Of a stretch of DNA of 64,000 nt, positions 51,801 to 60,203 are shown one piece after another (position 1 is the first letter of the stretch; every line of letters begins with the position of its first letter). Origin of the DNA: Amycolatopsis sp. 195334CR (GTDB taxonomy: Bacteria > Actinomycetota > Actinomycetes > Mycobacteriales > Pseudonocardiaceae); assembly GCF_017309385.1 (NCBI RefSeq), contig NZ_JAFJMJ010000001.1:2418001-2482000 (forward strand), given 5' to 3'. Made by a program: the position numbers and the translations under genes. A model generated the notes under the pieces. It was not told where the DNA came from. It made no database searches and saw only the letters and a list, made by a program, of their open reading frames with translations.

Positions 51801-54800
51801 CGGGCCTTGACCGCGTCCGCGGTGACGGCCTCGTGCCTGCCCTCGCCCAGGAACGCGTCGGCGATGGCCCGGTGGTCGTCCGGGGTGGCCTCGAAGTCCG
51901 GGTCGAACAGGTACTCCTGGTCCGGCCGCCGGTTGTCCGGCTCGACCAGGTCCCCGAGCGTCTCGGGGGTTTCGGGCGTGGCCGGGGTTTCGGGGGTCTC
52001 GGGAGTCTCCGGGGTCTCCTGGCTCCGGTCGTGGTCCACCGTGTCGGCGGCGTGGTCCGGCGTCGGCCCGTCGCCCTGGTGGTACGGCAGCGTGGCGACG
52101 CTCGACGGCGGGTTCGGCAGGTCCGCGAGGCGGTTGCTCTGCGGGTCGACCAGCGCCAGGCCGTGCTCGGTGTTGACCGCGGTGACCAGGTGGCTGACCA
52201 CGCGCTTCGGCGAGTTCGGGTCGGCCGGGTCGCTGGGCGCCTCGTACTCGTAGGCGAGCACCGACCGAGAGCCGACCGGGCGGTCGGCCAGGTCGCTCAG
52301 CGCGGAGTCGAAGTCGTTGTGCGCCTGCCACTCGCCGCCCAGCTTCTGCTGGACGTGGTCCAGGTTGCCCTGGTGGCTGACCTGGTCCGGCGGCACCGGT
52401 CCGGCGGTGCTGTCCTCGCCGCGCATGCGCCCTTCGAAGGCGACCACGGACTCACTGGAGTTGGTGCGGTAGCCCTGTTCGAGCGCGTCGAAGCCGTGGA
52501 AGTTGAGCGAGTTGACGTGCTGCGCCTCGGGCAGCGTGTCCCGCAGGAAGCGGACCTGCTGCTCCGGCGAGTTCGTGGTGCCGGCATGGATCGCGGGCAC
52601 GCTCGGCGGGTTGGACGGCTGGGCCAGGCTGCCCCAGCCGTCGTCGGGCTCGCCGCGGTTCTCCGGCGGTTCGGGCGCGGGTTCCGGGGTCGGCGGCGTG
52701 GGGTCGGACGGCGTGGGGTCGAAGGAGCCGCCGCCGAGCGCGTTCGCGATGTCGTTGTTCCTCGACGGGGCCTCGGCCACTTCGCGCGCCTGGTCGGCGC
52801 TGAGCTGGCGGCGCTCGTCCATCTTGTCGCGCACGGTGTCGGGGTCGAGGTAGCGCGGATCGTCCGGGCCGATCTCCTCGGCCTCGATGATCCAGGTGTT
52901 GCCGACCTTCTCGTTCCTGGTGACGAGCAGCTGGGTGCCGGGCTTGAACAGCACCTCGCCTTCGCGCTTCATGCCGAGCTGGTCGATGTCGCGCCCGGTC
53001 TTCGACAGGATGCGCAGCTCCACCTGGCCGCCGAACTTGCTCTTCGGCATGGAGTCGGTGACCTTGCTGGAGCTGTTGAACTGCGTCTCGACGGCGATCT
53101 CGCCGACCTTGTACTGGCCGGCGAGCAGCTCCGCGGCCCGGCCGAGGAGGCCCACCTTGCGGGAGACCAGGCCCTCGTGCGGGGGCAGCTCGTTGAGCCC
53201 TGACGCGATGGCGTTGGCCTGGCGGACGGAGTTCGGGAAGTTCTCGTCCTGGTTGCGGAGGGACTGGTTGAGCTGCTCGAAGATGTCCGGGCGGGTGTAG
53301 GTGTGGACGGCGTAGGCGCCGTCGTCGGACATGTCCTTGAAGCGCGGGTTCTCGGCGCGGCGCTCGTAGGCCTCCCGGCGGGAGGTCTCGTGGGGCAGCT
53401 CGGCGTTGTTGTCGTGGCCGTCGGAGCGCATCGTGTCCATCTGCGCGTCGGCCACGGCCTGGACGTCCTCGGGACGGTTGGACCGGAAGTTCGGGTCCGT
53501 CACGTAGTCCTCGCGGACCCGCCCGTCGTCGTCGGACCGCTGGTCGTCGGACCTTTGGTCGTCCTGCTTGGGCGCGTCCTGCTCGGGTGCGTCCTGGTCG
53601 CCCTTGTCCTGGTCAGCCTTGTCGGGCTGGTGCTGGTCGGGCTGGTTCTGGTCAGGCTCGGCCTGGTCCTGCTTGGCCTGGTCCTGCTCGGGCGTGCGCT
53701 GATCGGACTCGGGCTTGCCCTGCTCGGGCGCGGCCCGATCGGCCTTGGGCTGCTCGGGCGCGGCTTGGTCGGTCCTGGCCTGCTCGGGCGCCTTTTGGTC
53801 GGCCTTGGGCTGTTCCGGCGCAGCCTGGTCGGACCTGGGCTGCTCGGGTGCCCGTTGGCCGGGCGTGGCCTGCTCCGGTGCCTTCTGCTCCGGCGTGCGC
53901 TGGTCCGGCCTGGGCTGCTCGGGTGCGCGCTGGTCGGGCCTCGGCTGTTCCGGGGCGCGCGGCGTCGGCGACTGCTGCGGGATGTCCGGCCGGGTGGCCG
54001 GCGGACCCTGCTGCTGCGACGGCACCTGGTTCGGCTCGAGCGAAGGCTTCTGCCAAGCGTTGAACGGCTGGGGCGGCCCCTGCCGTCCGGGCGGCGGACC
54101 CTGCGGCGGGAGCTGCTGCCCACCCGGCCGCGGCCCCTGCGGCGGCATCGGCGGACGCCCACCGGGCCCAGGCTGCTGCGGTCCGCGCTGAGGCGGCCCC
54201 TGCTGGAAACCCGCCTGCGGCGGACGTGGCGGCGGCGGTCCCTGCGGCGGGAACGGCGGACGCCCCTGCGGCCCCCGAGGCGGCTGCTGCTGAGGCGGCC
54301 CCTGCCGCCCCGGCGGCGGCTGGTCGAGATTGCCACGCGTCGGCTGGTACGGCCCCTGTCGCTGGGGGCCCTGTTGCTGGGGACCACCAGGTCCCTGTTG
54401 CTGAGGAGGTCCACCGGGGCGCTGGTGCCCACCAGGTCCCTGCTGACCACCGGGCGCGTGCTGTCCACCGGGCCCGGGCTGTCCACCGGGTCCAGGACCG
54501 CCGGGTCCCTGCGGGCGCGGCCCACCCGGGCCTTGTTGCGGAGGTCCACCATGCGGTCCCCGCGGACCCGGCTGCTGCTGCGGCGCGCCACCCGGGCGCG
54601 GTCCCGGCGGCGGAGGCGGTCCCTGCGGGGGACGCGGTCCCTGACCGTTCGGACGGCCGCCCGGTTGCGGCTGGCCGCCACCCTGCTGCATCGGCGGCGG
54701 AGGCGGCGCGAAGCCACCGCCACCCGCTTGCTGCTGAGGCCCCATCGGCGGCGGCGCACCCTGCGGCGGCCCATCTGCCCGAGGCGCCCCCGGCGGTGGG

Positions 54801-57019
54801 AAACCCCCGCCGGTGAAGCCCGCGGCGGCCACCGAATCCTGATTGCGCGGCGGCCCGCCCTGCTGGGGCCCGAACCCGCCACCCTGCTGCGGGTTGTACC
54901 CGCCGCCGGGGTTGCCACCGCCCTGCTGTGGGGGTGCCATGCCGTAGCCGCCGCCACCGCTGTTGCTGCCGCCGCTCTGCTGCGGCGACATCCCATACCC
55001 GCCACTAGACGACGAGGGCGAAGGCGAACTACCACCCGACGACCCGCCGGACGGCGAGCCGCCCGAGCCGCCCGAGCCGCCCGGGCTGCCGCCCATGGAG
55101 CCGCCTGCCGGGGCACCGCCCGCGGGCGCGCCACCCGCCGGGGCACCTGCGGCGGCTTGCTGCTGAGGCGCTCCACCCGACTGTTGCTGGCCGCCATCAC
55201 TGGAGGCGGCCGGGGAGTGCTGAGGCTGCGGCGCCGACGCGGGCGACGGGGATGAGGACTGCTGGCCGGCGCCGGTGTCGGAACGCTCCATGGTCGCCGC
55301 GGACGCCTGGCCCACGTGATCCGAGCGCCCGCCCGGGGAAGGCGAGGAATCCGGGCTGGAGCCACCCGAGGACGAGCCCGAAGAGCCACCCGCCGACGAC
55401 GAGCCGCCGGACGGAGAACCACCCGAGGAGGAGCCTCCGGACGAAGAGCCTCCGGACGAAGAGCCTCCGGAAGACGAGTCGCCCGAGGACGAGGAGCCGC
55501 CCGCAGGGGAGCCGCCGGACGAAGAACCGCCGGCAGAGGAGCCGCCGGAGGTGGAGTCGGCTGCGGAGTACGGCGAGCCGCCGGAGGAACTGCCGTTGCT
55601 GGACGAGCCGCCGGAGCCTCCGGAGGAGTTGCTGGAGCCCGAGTCACCCGAGCCGGAGCTGCCCGACGAAGAGCCCCCGGATGAGGAGCCTGCGGACGAG
55701 CCACCCGAGCCGGAGTCGCCCGAGGACGAGCCGCCGGAGGACGAGGAGCCGCCCGAGGAAGAGCTGGAGGACGAATCGCCCGAGGAGGAGCTTCCGGAGG
55801 ACGAGCCGTTAGAAGAGCCCGAGGAACCTGAGGAGTCGCCGGAGGAAGAGCCGTTGGAGGAGCTCGACGAACCGGAGGAGCCCGACGAATCCGAGGAGCC
55901 GGAGGAACCCGACGAGCTGGAAGAGTCCGAGGAACCAGATGAGCCGGAGGAACCCGAAGAACCAGACGAGCCCGAGCCGGAAGAACCGGAACCCGAGCCG
56001 GAAGAACCCGAATCCGAAGAGCCCGAGGAACCGTTGTCCCCCGTGTCCACGTCTGGGGTGTTCACATCGGGGGCGTTCGCCGCTCGGATGCCGTCGATGT
56101 TGCCCTTCGCCCCGCCGGCGGCGCCTTCGGTCGCCCCGCCTGAGGCGCCCATCAGCACGTCCGAGGCACTCAGGTTCCCCAGTTCCCCGGTGACCGCCGC
56201 CTCGCCGATGGTGGTGGCGGCGCCTTCCACCGCACCCCGCGTCGCGCCGCGGATGGCGCCGTCGGCGATCTGGCCGCCGACGCTGTCCGACACCCCCCGC
56301 GTGGCCCCCTTCGGGATCGCCTCGCTGGCCGCGCCGACCACACCTTCGACCGCACCGCCGATCGCGGCGTCCTTGGTCTTGTCCCAGTCCCAGGACTTCC
56401 GGTCCCCGGAGGCCATCTGCAGCCCCTGGATCCCGGCGTCCAGCGCCACCCCGGTGGCCACGTTGATCAGGACCTCTTTGAGGACCCGCTTCAGCACTTC
56501 CTGCGCGATCTTCTTGAACCCCTGCTGCATCAGCTTCTGCAGCAGCTGCCGGAAGATCATCTGCACGGTCATCCGGGTGGCGATCTGCGCCGGCACGATG
56601 CCCGCGGTCGACCCGCCGAAGGTGACCGCCGCCGCCGCGATCATGCTCGCGATCGAGATCGCCAGCATGATCAGCGAGGCGATGATCATGTACTTCGTGT
56701 ACTCGACGTCCAGCGCCGTGGCGTCGCACGAATCACCGAGTGCCTGGCAGGCCTCGGCCAGTGACTTGAAGTACGCCTCGTCGCCCTCGACGAACTTCTT
56801 CCACGCCTCGGCGAACTGGTCCGCGCTCTGGCCGGTCCACGCGCCGAGCACCTCCTGCGCGCCACCGGTACCGATCTCGGCGGCGGGGTTGATCGCCTTC
56901 GCCGCCGTGTGCCAGGCGTCCCGGAGGCTCCGCAGCTTGTCCTCGTCGCCCTCGGGCCAACTCTCGCCGACGACGATGGGCAGCAGCCACTTGACCTCGT
57001 CGGGCATCTCCATCCCCAC
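48818..57019 (-). CDS. Giant CpnT-like polymorphic toxin (ART-papain-ART-papain-RSH)
   Basis: This 2,733-residue protein. Residues 1-320 are a CpnT/WXG100-like channel domain with a membrane segment (MIIASLIMLAISIASMIAAA). Ser/Gly-rich (about 329-567) and Pro/Gln-rich (about 590-1160) linkers follow. ART1 (1175-1425) shows Arg1287, the Ser triplet 1316-1318 and Glu1353-x-Glu1355. Papain-like copy 1 (1473-1645) has Ser1521 where Cys is expected. ART2 (1700-1925) has Arg1808, Ser1839-x-Ser1841 and Glu1877-x-Glu1879. Papain-like copy 2 (2010-2190) has Cys2069, His2151 and Asp2166. The C-terminus (2347-2733) resembles RelA/SpoT synthetases: Asp2578 in NDLVGSIVQ, GSGYRDL (Tyr2627), AELRLHV (Glu2647). 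Probably exported by a type VII-like system with its EspC-like neighbour. Domain names are by eye; ART is the best supported, RSH less so. Confidence 0.85.
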   Translation of the reverse strand: MGMEMPDEVKWLLPIVVGESWPEGDEDKLRSLRDAWHTAAKAINPAAEIGTGGAQEVLGAWTGQSADQFAEAWKKFVEGDEAYFKSLAEACQALGDSCDATALDVEYTKYMIIASLIMLAISIASMIAAAAVTFGGSTAGIVPAQIATRMTVQMIFRQLLQKLMQQGFKKIAQEVLKRVLKEVLINVATGVALDAGIQGLQMASGDRKSWDWDKTKDAAIGGAVEGVVGAASEAIPKGATRGVSDSVGGQIADGAIRGATRGAVEGAATTIGEAAVTGELGNLSASDVLMGASGGATEGAAGGAKGNIDGIRAANAPDVNTPDVDTGDNGSSGSSDSGSSGSGSGSSGSGSSGSSGSSGSSGSSDSSSSSGSSGSSDSSGSSGSSSSSNGSSSGDSSGSSGSSNGSSSGSSSSGDSSSSSSSGGSSSSGGSSSGDSGSGGSSAGSSSGGSSSGSSGSGDSGSSNSSGGSGGSSSNGSSSGGSPYSAADSTSGGSSAGGSSSGGSPAGGSSSSGDSSSGGSSSGGSSSGGSSSGGSPSGGSSSAGGSSGSSSGGSSPDSSPSPGGRSDHVGQASAATMERSDTGAGQQSSSPSPASAPQPQHSPAASSDGGQQQSGGAPQQQAAAGAPAGGAPAGGAPAGGSMGGSPGGSGGSGGSPSGGSSGGSSPSPSSSSGGYGMSPQQSGGSNSGGGGYGMAPPQQGGGNPGGGYNPQQGGGFGPQQGGPPRNQDSVAAAGFTGGGFPPPGAPRADGPPQGAPPPMGPQQQAGGGGFAPPPPPMQQGGGQPQPGGRPNGQGPRPPQGPPPPPGPRPGGAPQQQPGPRGPHGGPPQQGPGGPRPQGPGGPGPGGQPGPGGQHAPGGQQGPGGHQRPGGPPQQQGPGGPQQQGPQRQGPYQPTRGNLDQPPPGRQGPPQQQPPRGPQGRPPFPPQGPPPPRPPQAGFQQGPPQRGPQQPGPGGRPPMPPQGPRPGGQQLPPQGPPPGRQGPPQPFNAWQKPSLEPNQVPSQQQGPPATRPDIPQQSPTPRAPEQPRPDQRAPEQPRPDQRTPEQKAPEQATPGQRAPEQPRSDQAAPEQPKADQKAPEQARTDQAAPEQPKADRAAPEQGKPESDQRTPEQDQAKQDQAEPDQNQPDQHQPDKADQDKGDQDAPEQDAPKQDDQRSDDQRSDDDGRVREDYVTDPNFRSNRPEDVQAVADAQMDTMRSDGHDNNAELPHETSRREAYERRAENPRFKDMSDDGAYAVHTYTRPDIFEQLNQSLRNQDENFPNSVRQANAIASGLNELPPHEGLVSRKVGLLGRAAELLAGQYKVGEIAVETQFNSSSKVTDSMPKSKFGGQVELRILSKTGRDIDQLGMKREGEVLFKPGTQLLVTRNEKVGNTWIIEAEEIGPDDPRYLDPDTVRDKMDERRQLSADQAREVAEAPSRNNDIANALGGGSFDPTPSDPTPPTPEPAPEPPENRGEPDDGWGSLAQPSNPPSVPAIHAGTTNSPEQQVRFLRDTLPEAQHVNSLNFHGFDALEQGYRTNSSESVVAFEGRMRGEDSTAGPVPPDQVSHQGNLDHVQQKLGGEWQAHNDFDSALSDLADRPVGSRSVLAYEYEAPSDPADPNSPKRVVSHLVTAVNTEHGLALVDPQSNRLADLPNPPSSVATLPYHQGDGPTPDHAADTVDHDRSQETPETPETPETPATPETPETLGDLVEPDNRRPDQEYLFDPDFEATPDDHRAIADAFLGEGRHEAVTADAVKARDTDPQYARLSDEDATAIRGYTGHDFYSTANAAHREGPGHPDFDRSQQQVRALVSALNKIEPTPGELIRGANLGGDPVKIQQFRDQYPVGKTAIETTPVSASKKLSPDQGTKFGPDVEMHIDSKTFRDVEKLSQNRGEGESLGKPATQLFVHENRLIKDPATGQEKVYIRAEEIVEGDPRWVDKADAEQQMADRREQCAANERENAARAQATPSPFDSLTTLTPPPEGSTPEPSPQRNITDALSGNEDGGYAGADQGPDGPSMDASQLGDHDWSPLARATNPPGEPAIHADTANPNQQAKYIAERHPEMAGVNPNFHSPDAFANGYQTNCTRGMVAHALRLGGIDAEAGRLLPEDMASMGTLDYVRENLGGGDWRGHSDYDDVIRHMRDQPIGSRAVIAVQYVGNDGNTYGHVAEVVNTKEGVAFIDPQSNSLMSLPHPPVDLKTMPFDPAKAVELHNEKQQVKTDTDTASSADTTQPVPVTKPDAPVDPRIAFQKPDAPVDPRIAFQQNNPPAGSGLPPRSGYEVRPSRIGPDGRPVPSVSHTVPDLTPAGDRGYGMAEPPKQDPTPGNDPTPGDNPTPDQDATPGTDPTPDHTPDRESTSDSTPENERPLPTREEIESYLREDRVRQAIEEGNRITERDPEATVKVNGEPLPIGDAIRAMMLDKDTGPAVARILRDTPFLENSLLARPQTLCNVLKYDGAVDVLESCVREVRDYRGGPEALADSYEADPKPAPSALTEEQAKLSDAAKKEVEKVKPKDLLQPGFDESKREDPDYQREYLDGLYQDWDAKNAMLREFAQLIAGGAEGVEVKSRLVPKSKVRAGDKVDGYDGHANKLNDLVGSIVQYRTVDQAYDGLAKVLEESRRDGSKIKVVDFSDRFVKPQGSGYRDLQMNVRLDLGDGNYHIAELRLHVKAIDDVADYEHALYEVRRDFQAVANEDESRDKNEKGKRVLTPEERALAAAILNEERIRFGEAFRSAGGSETEQRNYTRRTE
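50281..50357. repeat. 39-base tandem duplication in the toxin linker
   Basis: Two near-identical 38-base copies in tandem with 39-base period (50281-50318 and 50320-50357) differ at two positions and encode KPDAPVDPRIAFQ twice. They lie between the second papain-like domain and the C-terminal module, indicating recent linker expansion. Confidence 0.85.
55320..56035. repeat. Ser/Gly-rich low-complexity coding tract
   Basis: Over 700 bases of the toxin gene are short reiterations coding SSGSSG, SGGSSSGG and similar runs, using varied synonymous codons. It looks like an expanded flexible linker after the N-terminal domain. Opposite-strand frames that stay open here are artefacts. Confidence 0.85.
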
Positions 57020-57022
57020 GGG

Positions 57023-57361
57023 TCAGACGCCTCCGCCCTCTTTCAGCACACCCCGGACCGTTTCGTCGGCGCCTTCCATGCTCTGCACGGCGGTTTCGAC
57101 GTTCGTTTTGAGCGCGCGGATCCCTTCGACGATCGAAGTGAACGCCTTCACCGCGCCTTCGGCACCCGGCACGTAGTCCTTGGCGAACTCCTGGCCCGAC
57201 TCGTCGTCGCCCCAGCAGGCGCCTTCGGCGGCCAGCGCGTCGGCGAGCGCCTTGCCCGCGTCCTCGAGCTGGTCCGCGGCGATGTTCAGCTTCCCGGCGG
57301 CCGAGGTGGCCGCGTCCGGGTCGAGGGTGAAGCCCTGGCCCCCGGCTCCTCCCGCACCCAT
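57023..57361 (-). CDS. EspC/WXG100-like type VII secretion target
   Basis: This 112-residue helical protein has a glycine-rich N-terminus, LNIAADQLEDAGKALADAL in a first helix, the turn CWGDDESGQEFAKDYVPG (W-G-D-x-x-G-x-x-F), then a second long helix. This is the pattern of EspC-like (DUF2580) and WXG100-related secreted proteins. It ends three bases before the giant toxin start and overlaps the YbaB-like gene by one base. It is probably the secretion partner or chaperone of the toxin. Confidence 0.8.
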   Translation of the reverse strand: MGAGGAGGQGFTLDPDAATSAAGKLNIAADQLEDAGKALADALAAEGACWGDDESGQEFAKDYVPGAEGAVKAFTSIVEGIRALKTNVETAVQSMEGADETVRGVLKEGGGV

Positions 57362-58020
57362 CAGCGGTTCCCCCTGGTGAGCCAGCTGTCCGGCGGCTCT
57401 TCCTCATCCTCGACCGGTGCCGGTCGCGCCCGGCGCGTGGTCGGCTTGGGCTGCGGCATCGAGGGCGGCGGCGGAGGCGGAGGTGGCGGCGGGGCCGCGG
57501 CCGCCGGCGGGGGCGGCGGGGTCTGCTGCTGGCGGTTCTGGAAGATCGAGCCCTCGTCCTCGAAGGACTCCGGCCGCGCCTCCGGCTCCGGTGCCGGCGG
57601 GGTGAAGTCCGGAATGGACGGAACCAGCCCGGCCAGCGAGGGGGCGTCCTCGAACAGCTCGTTCAGGTCCGGCATGCCCTCGGTCAGCGGCGACATCAGG
57701 TCCGCCACCTGCTGCTTGACCTGCAACCCGCCGGTGCGCACCACTTCCAGCACGGAGGCGGCGAGCGCGGCCGGACCGCCGCTGCGCTCGAACGCGGTGG
57801 GCGCGAAGTCCAGTTTGCTCAGCACGCCGTTGGCGTCGATGGTGGCGCGGACCAGCCCGTCCTTGGAGGTGACCGTGGCCGAGGCTTCGGCGGCCGCGGC
57901 CTGCGCCTCGCGCAGTTGCTCGGTCTGCCGGTTGAACTGCTCCAGCAGGCCGTCGACCCGGTCCTTCATGGCGGCGTTGCGCGCCTCGAGCCGGGCTCGA
58001 TCGTCCCCTGGCGTGGTCAC
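57361..58020 (-). CDS. YbaB/EbfC-like protein with Pro-rich tail
   Basis: This 219-residue protein. The first 100 residues (VDGLLEQFNRQTEQLREAQ, ASATVTSKDGLVRATIDANGVLSKLDF) match the YbaB/EbfC fold, which binds DNA in other bacteria. The tail (about 130-219) is Pro- and Ala-rich with a proline run. YbaB-like genes commonly precede EspC-like and CpnT-like genes in actinobacterial toxin loci, so its role is likely in this secretion module rather than nucleoid structure. It starts with GTG at 58020 and is the first gene of the operon. Confidence 0.8.
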   Translation of the reverse strand: MTTPGDDRARLEARNAAMKDRVDGLLEQFNRQTEQLREAQAAAAEASATVTSKDGLVRATIDANGVLSKLDFAPTAFERSGGPAALAASVLEVVRTGGLQVKQQVADLMSPLTEGMPDLNELFEDAPSLAGLVPSIPDFTPPAPEPEARPESFEDEGSIFQNRQQQTPPPPPAAAAPPPPPPPPPPSMPQPKPTTRRARPAPVEDEEEPPDSWLTRGNR

Positions 58021-58112
58021 AGTGCCCCCGAATCAAGCGAAAAAGATGTGCTGGCGCCACCCTAGTCGTTGCCCTGGAGCAGTACGGGCGGGTTCCAGCC
58101 AACGAGGACCGA

Positions 58113-59405
58113 TCATTCGCTAGTGCGAATCGAGGAGCGGGTGACCGCCAGATAGCCCAATGCGCCCACCCCGTAGACCGCCGTCGCGACCAGGAGGACA
58201 CCGGGCGCGCGGCCGTCCAACGGCGCCACGAGCGCGGTCACCACGACGGCCGCGACCTGCGTGATGGTGAACAACGCGTCGTAGCAGGCGAACACCCGGC
58301 CGCGGACCTCGTCGCCGACGTCCTGCTGGATCGCCGCGTCCACGCACAACTTCACCAGCTGCCCGGCCACCGCCAGCGTGAACGACGCCAGCAACACGGT
58401 CGGCAGCACCAGCGGGAGCCCGAGTCCGGCGAGCGACGCGGCCGCGAGCAGCAGCCCGGCGGTGATCACCCGGCGCGGACCGAACCGCGCCACCAGCCGC
58501 GGCGTCACCAGGCCGCCGAGCAGCAGACCGGCACCGGCCAGCAGGGCGAGCTGACCGAGCCCGGTCAGCCCGGCGCGCAGCAGCCCGTGGTCGGTGAAGG
58601 AGAACCGCATCAGCAACACGGTGAGCAGCAGCGAGATGCCGAACCCGACGCGGTGCGCGAACAGCCCCAGGAAGCCGGCGCGGACCGACGGGGTGCGCAG
58701 GACCGCGCGAGCACCGTCGGCCAATCCCCTGGCCACCGCCAGCACCGCCACCGCCGGTTCATCCACAGTGGACGGTCCGAGCTCGCCGCGGGCGAACCGC
58801 GCGGCGATCACCGCGGCGACGAGTGAACCGGCGATGGCGCACGCGGTGGTCCACGCCGAGCCGACGTCGTCCTGTCCCAGCACCGCGCGCAGGGCGATCG
58901 CGCAGCCGCCGCCGAGCACGGCCACGATCGAACCGAGCGTGGTGGCGAGCGCGTTCGCGCCGACCAGCTTCGCGGGCGGCACCACGTGCGGCAGCGAAGC
59001 CGACAGCCCGCAGCCGGCGAACCGGGAGATCCCCATCACCACCAGCGCGAGCGCGAACAACGGCACGCCCTCGGTACCCAGGCCGACCGACAACGCCGAC
59101 ATCCCGATCGCCACCGCGCGCAGGAGGTTCGCCACCACCAGCACCTGCCGCCGGTCCCAGCGATCGAGCAGCGCGCCGGCGAACGGGCCGAGCACCGAAT
59201 ACGGCAGCAGCAGCGCGGCGAACCCACCGGCGATGGTCAGCGCGTCGGCCGCGCGTTCGGGGTTGAACAGCACCGCGCCGGCGAGTCCGGCCTGGTAGAC
59301 GCCGTCACCCCACTGCGAGGCGAAACGGGAGAGGAGCAGCCGCCGGAACCCGGGCGGCGCGAGCAGTTCGCGGACGCCGCTGCGTTCGGTGCCCGCGGTC
59401 ACCAC
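58113..59405 (-). CDS. Major facilitator superfamily transporter
   Basis: This 430-residue membrane protein has about 12 hydrophobic segments. Early MFS elements are FASQWGDGVYQAGLAGAVLFNP, LPYSVLGPFAGALLDRWDRRQVLVVANLL, and a second half with FGPRRVITAGLLLAAASLAGLG. It is of the drug-exporter-like (MFS_3) type without clear substrate. It is downstream of the toxin operon promoter and convergent with nothing; both are on the minus strand, separated by 92 bases. Confidence 0.88.
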   Translation of the reverse strand: MVTAGTERSGVRELLAPPGFRRLLLSRFASQWGDGVYQAGLAGAVLFNPERAADALTIAGGFAALLLPYSVLGPFAGALLDRWDRRQVLVVANLLRAVAIGMSALSVGLGTEGVPLFALALVVMGISRFAGCGLSASLPHVVPPAKLVGANALATTLGSIVAVLGGGCAIALRAVLGQDDVGSAWTTACAIAGSLVAAVIAARFARGELGPSTVDEPAVAVLAVARGLADGARAVLRTPSVRAGFLGLFAHRVGFGISLLLTVLLMRFSFTDHGLLRAGLTGLGQLALLAGAGLLLGGLVTPRLVARFGPRRVITAGLLLAAASLAGLGLPLVLPTVLLASFTLAVAGQLVKLCVDAAIQQDVGDEVRGRVFACYDALFTITQVAAVVVTALVAPLDGRAPGVLLVATAVYGVGALGYLAVTRSSIRTSE

Positions 59406-59621
59406 CCCATGCTAAGGGCGGTGACCAAGTTGGTCGGCCGGCGCACTTTGGTCGCCTCTCGGCGGCTAGGCGCAGTGTGGCTCCAGCCGGACGGTATTCC
59501 ACAAAGGCGGTTCTTCAGTGAGCCCGGGGGACACGGAAGTGCGCCGACCACTGGGCTCAACGGGCCAGGCGCCGTTCTTGTTCCCGCGTCCGCGCACCTT
59601 TCCCGCCACGGGAGTGGGATC

Positions 59622-60203
59622 ATGGGCGACGTGCGAGCGGACGCCGAGGTGGAACCGGGATCTTTGCTGGTCGCTGCCCCCACCATGTTCGACCCCAATT
59701 TCCGGCGGACCGTGGTGTTCGTCATCGATCACCGCGACGAGGGCACGCTCGGCGTGGTGCTGAACCGGCCGAGCGAGGTGCCGGTGGACGACGTGCTCCC
59801 GGTCTGGGGCCAGCACGTGGTCGAGCCGCAGTCGGTTTTCGTCGGCGGGCCGGTGGAGAAGAAGACGGCGTTGTGCCTGGCCGCGCTGCGCACCGGGCAG
59901 GACGCGGCGAGCGTGCCGGGGGTGATCGCCGTGCGCGGGCCGGTGGCGCTGGTCGATCTGGACGCCGACCCGGACGCGCTGGTGCCGAAGGTGCGCGGGC
60001 TGCGGGTGTTCGCCGGGTACGCCGGCTGGGATTCCGGGCAGCTGGCCGGGGAGATCGCCCGCGGGGACTGGCTGATCGTGCCCGCGTTGCCCAGCGACGT
60101 GCTGGCCACGCCGAACCGGGACCTGTGGGGCCAGGTGCTGCGGCGGCAGGGCGTGCCGACCGCGCTACTGGCTACGCACCCTGGGGACCTGCAGCGGAAC
60201 TGA
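59622..60203 (+). CDS. YqgE/AlgH family protein
   Basis: This 193-residue cytoplasmic protein has the family signature PGSLLVAAPTMFDPNFRRTVVFVIDHRDEGTLGVVLNRPS, then VFVGGPVEK and VFAGYAGWDSGQLAGEI. The ATG at 59622 has a GGGAGTGGG ribosome site and is preferred over longer starts in the open frame, which crosses the MFS gene. The molecular function of the family is not settled. Its 3' end overlaps the SdpI-like gene on the other strand by 32 bases. Confidence 0.93.
   Translation: MGDVRADAEVEPGSLLVAAPTMFDPNFRRTVVFVIDHRDEGTLGVVLNRPSEVPVDDVLPVWGQHVVEPQSVFVGGPVEKKTALCLAALRTGQDAASVPGVIAVRGPVALVDLDADPDALVPKVRGLRVFAGYAGWDSGQLAGEIARGDWLIVPALPSDVLATPNRDLWGQVLRRQGVPTALLATHPGDLQRN

Noticed and set aside
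48803..53203. Long plus-strand open frame (1,466 codons) opposite the giant toxin
   Set aside because: It is antisense to the ART, papain-like and RSH-like coding regions, whose motifs are clear on the minus strand, and itself has only Arg/Val/Leu-rich composition.
55320..56035. Possible CRISPR-like array in the repetitive toxin region
   Set aside because: The repeats are short, irregular and in frame with Ser/Gly codons, without uniform repeat-spacer units.
55551..57176. Plus-strand Glu/Pro-rich frame opposite the Ser/Gly linker
   Set aside because: Its repetitive acidic sequence is the complement of Ser/Gly codons and no start signal or family resemblance is present.
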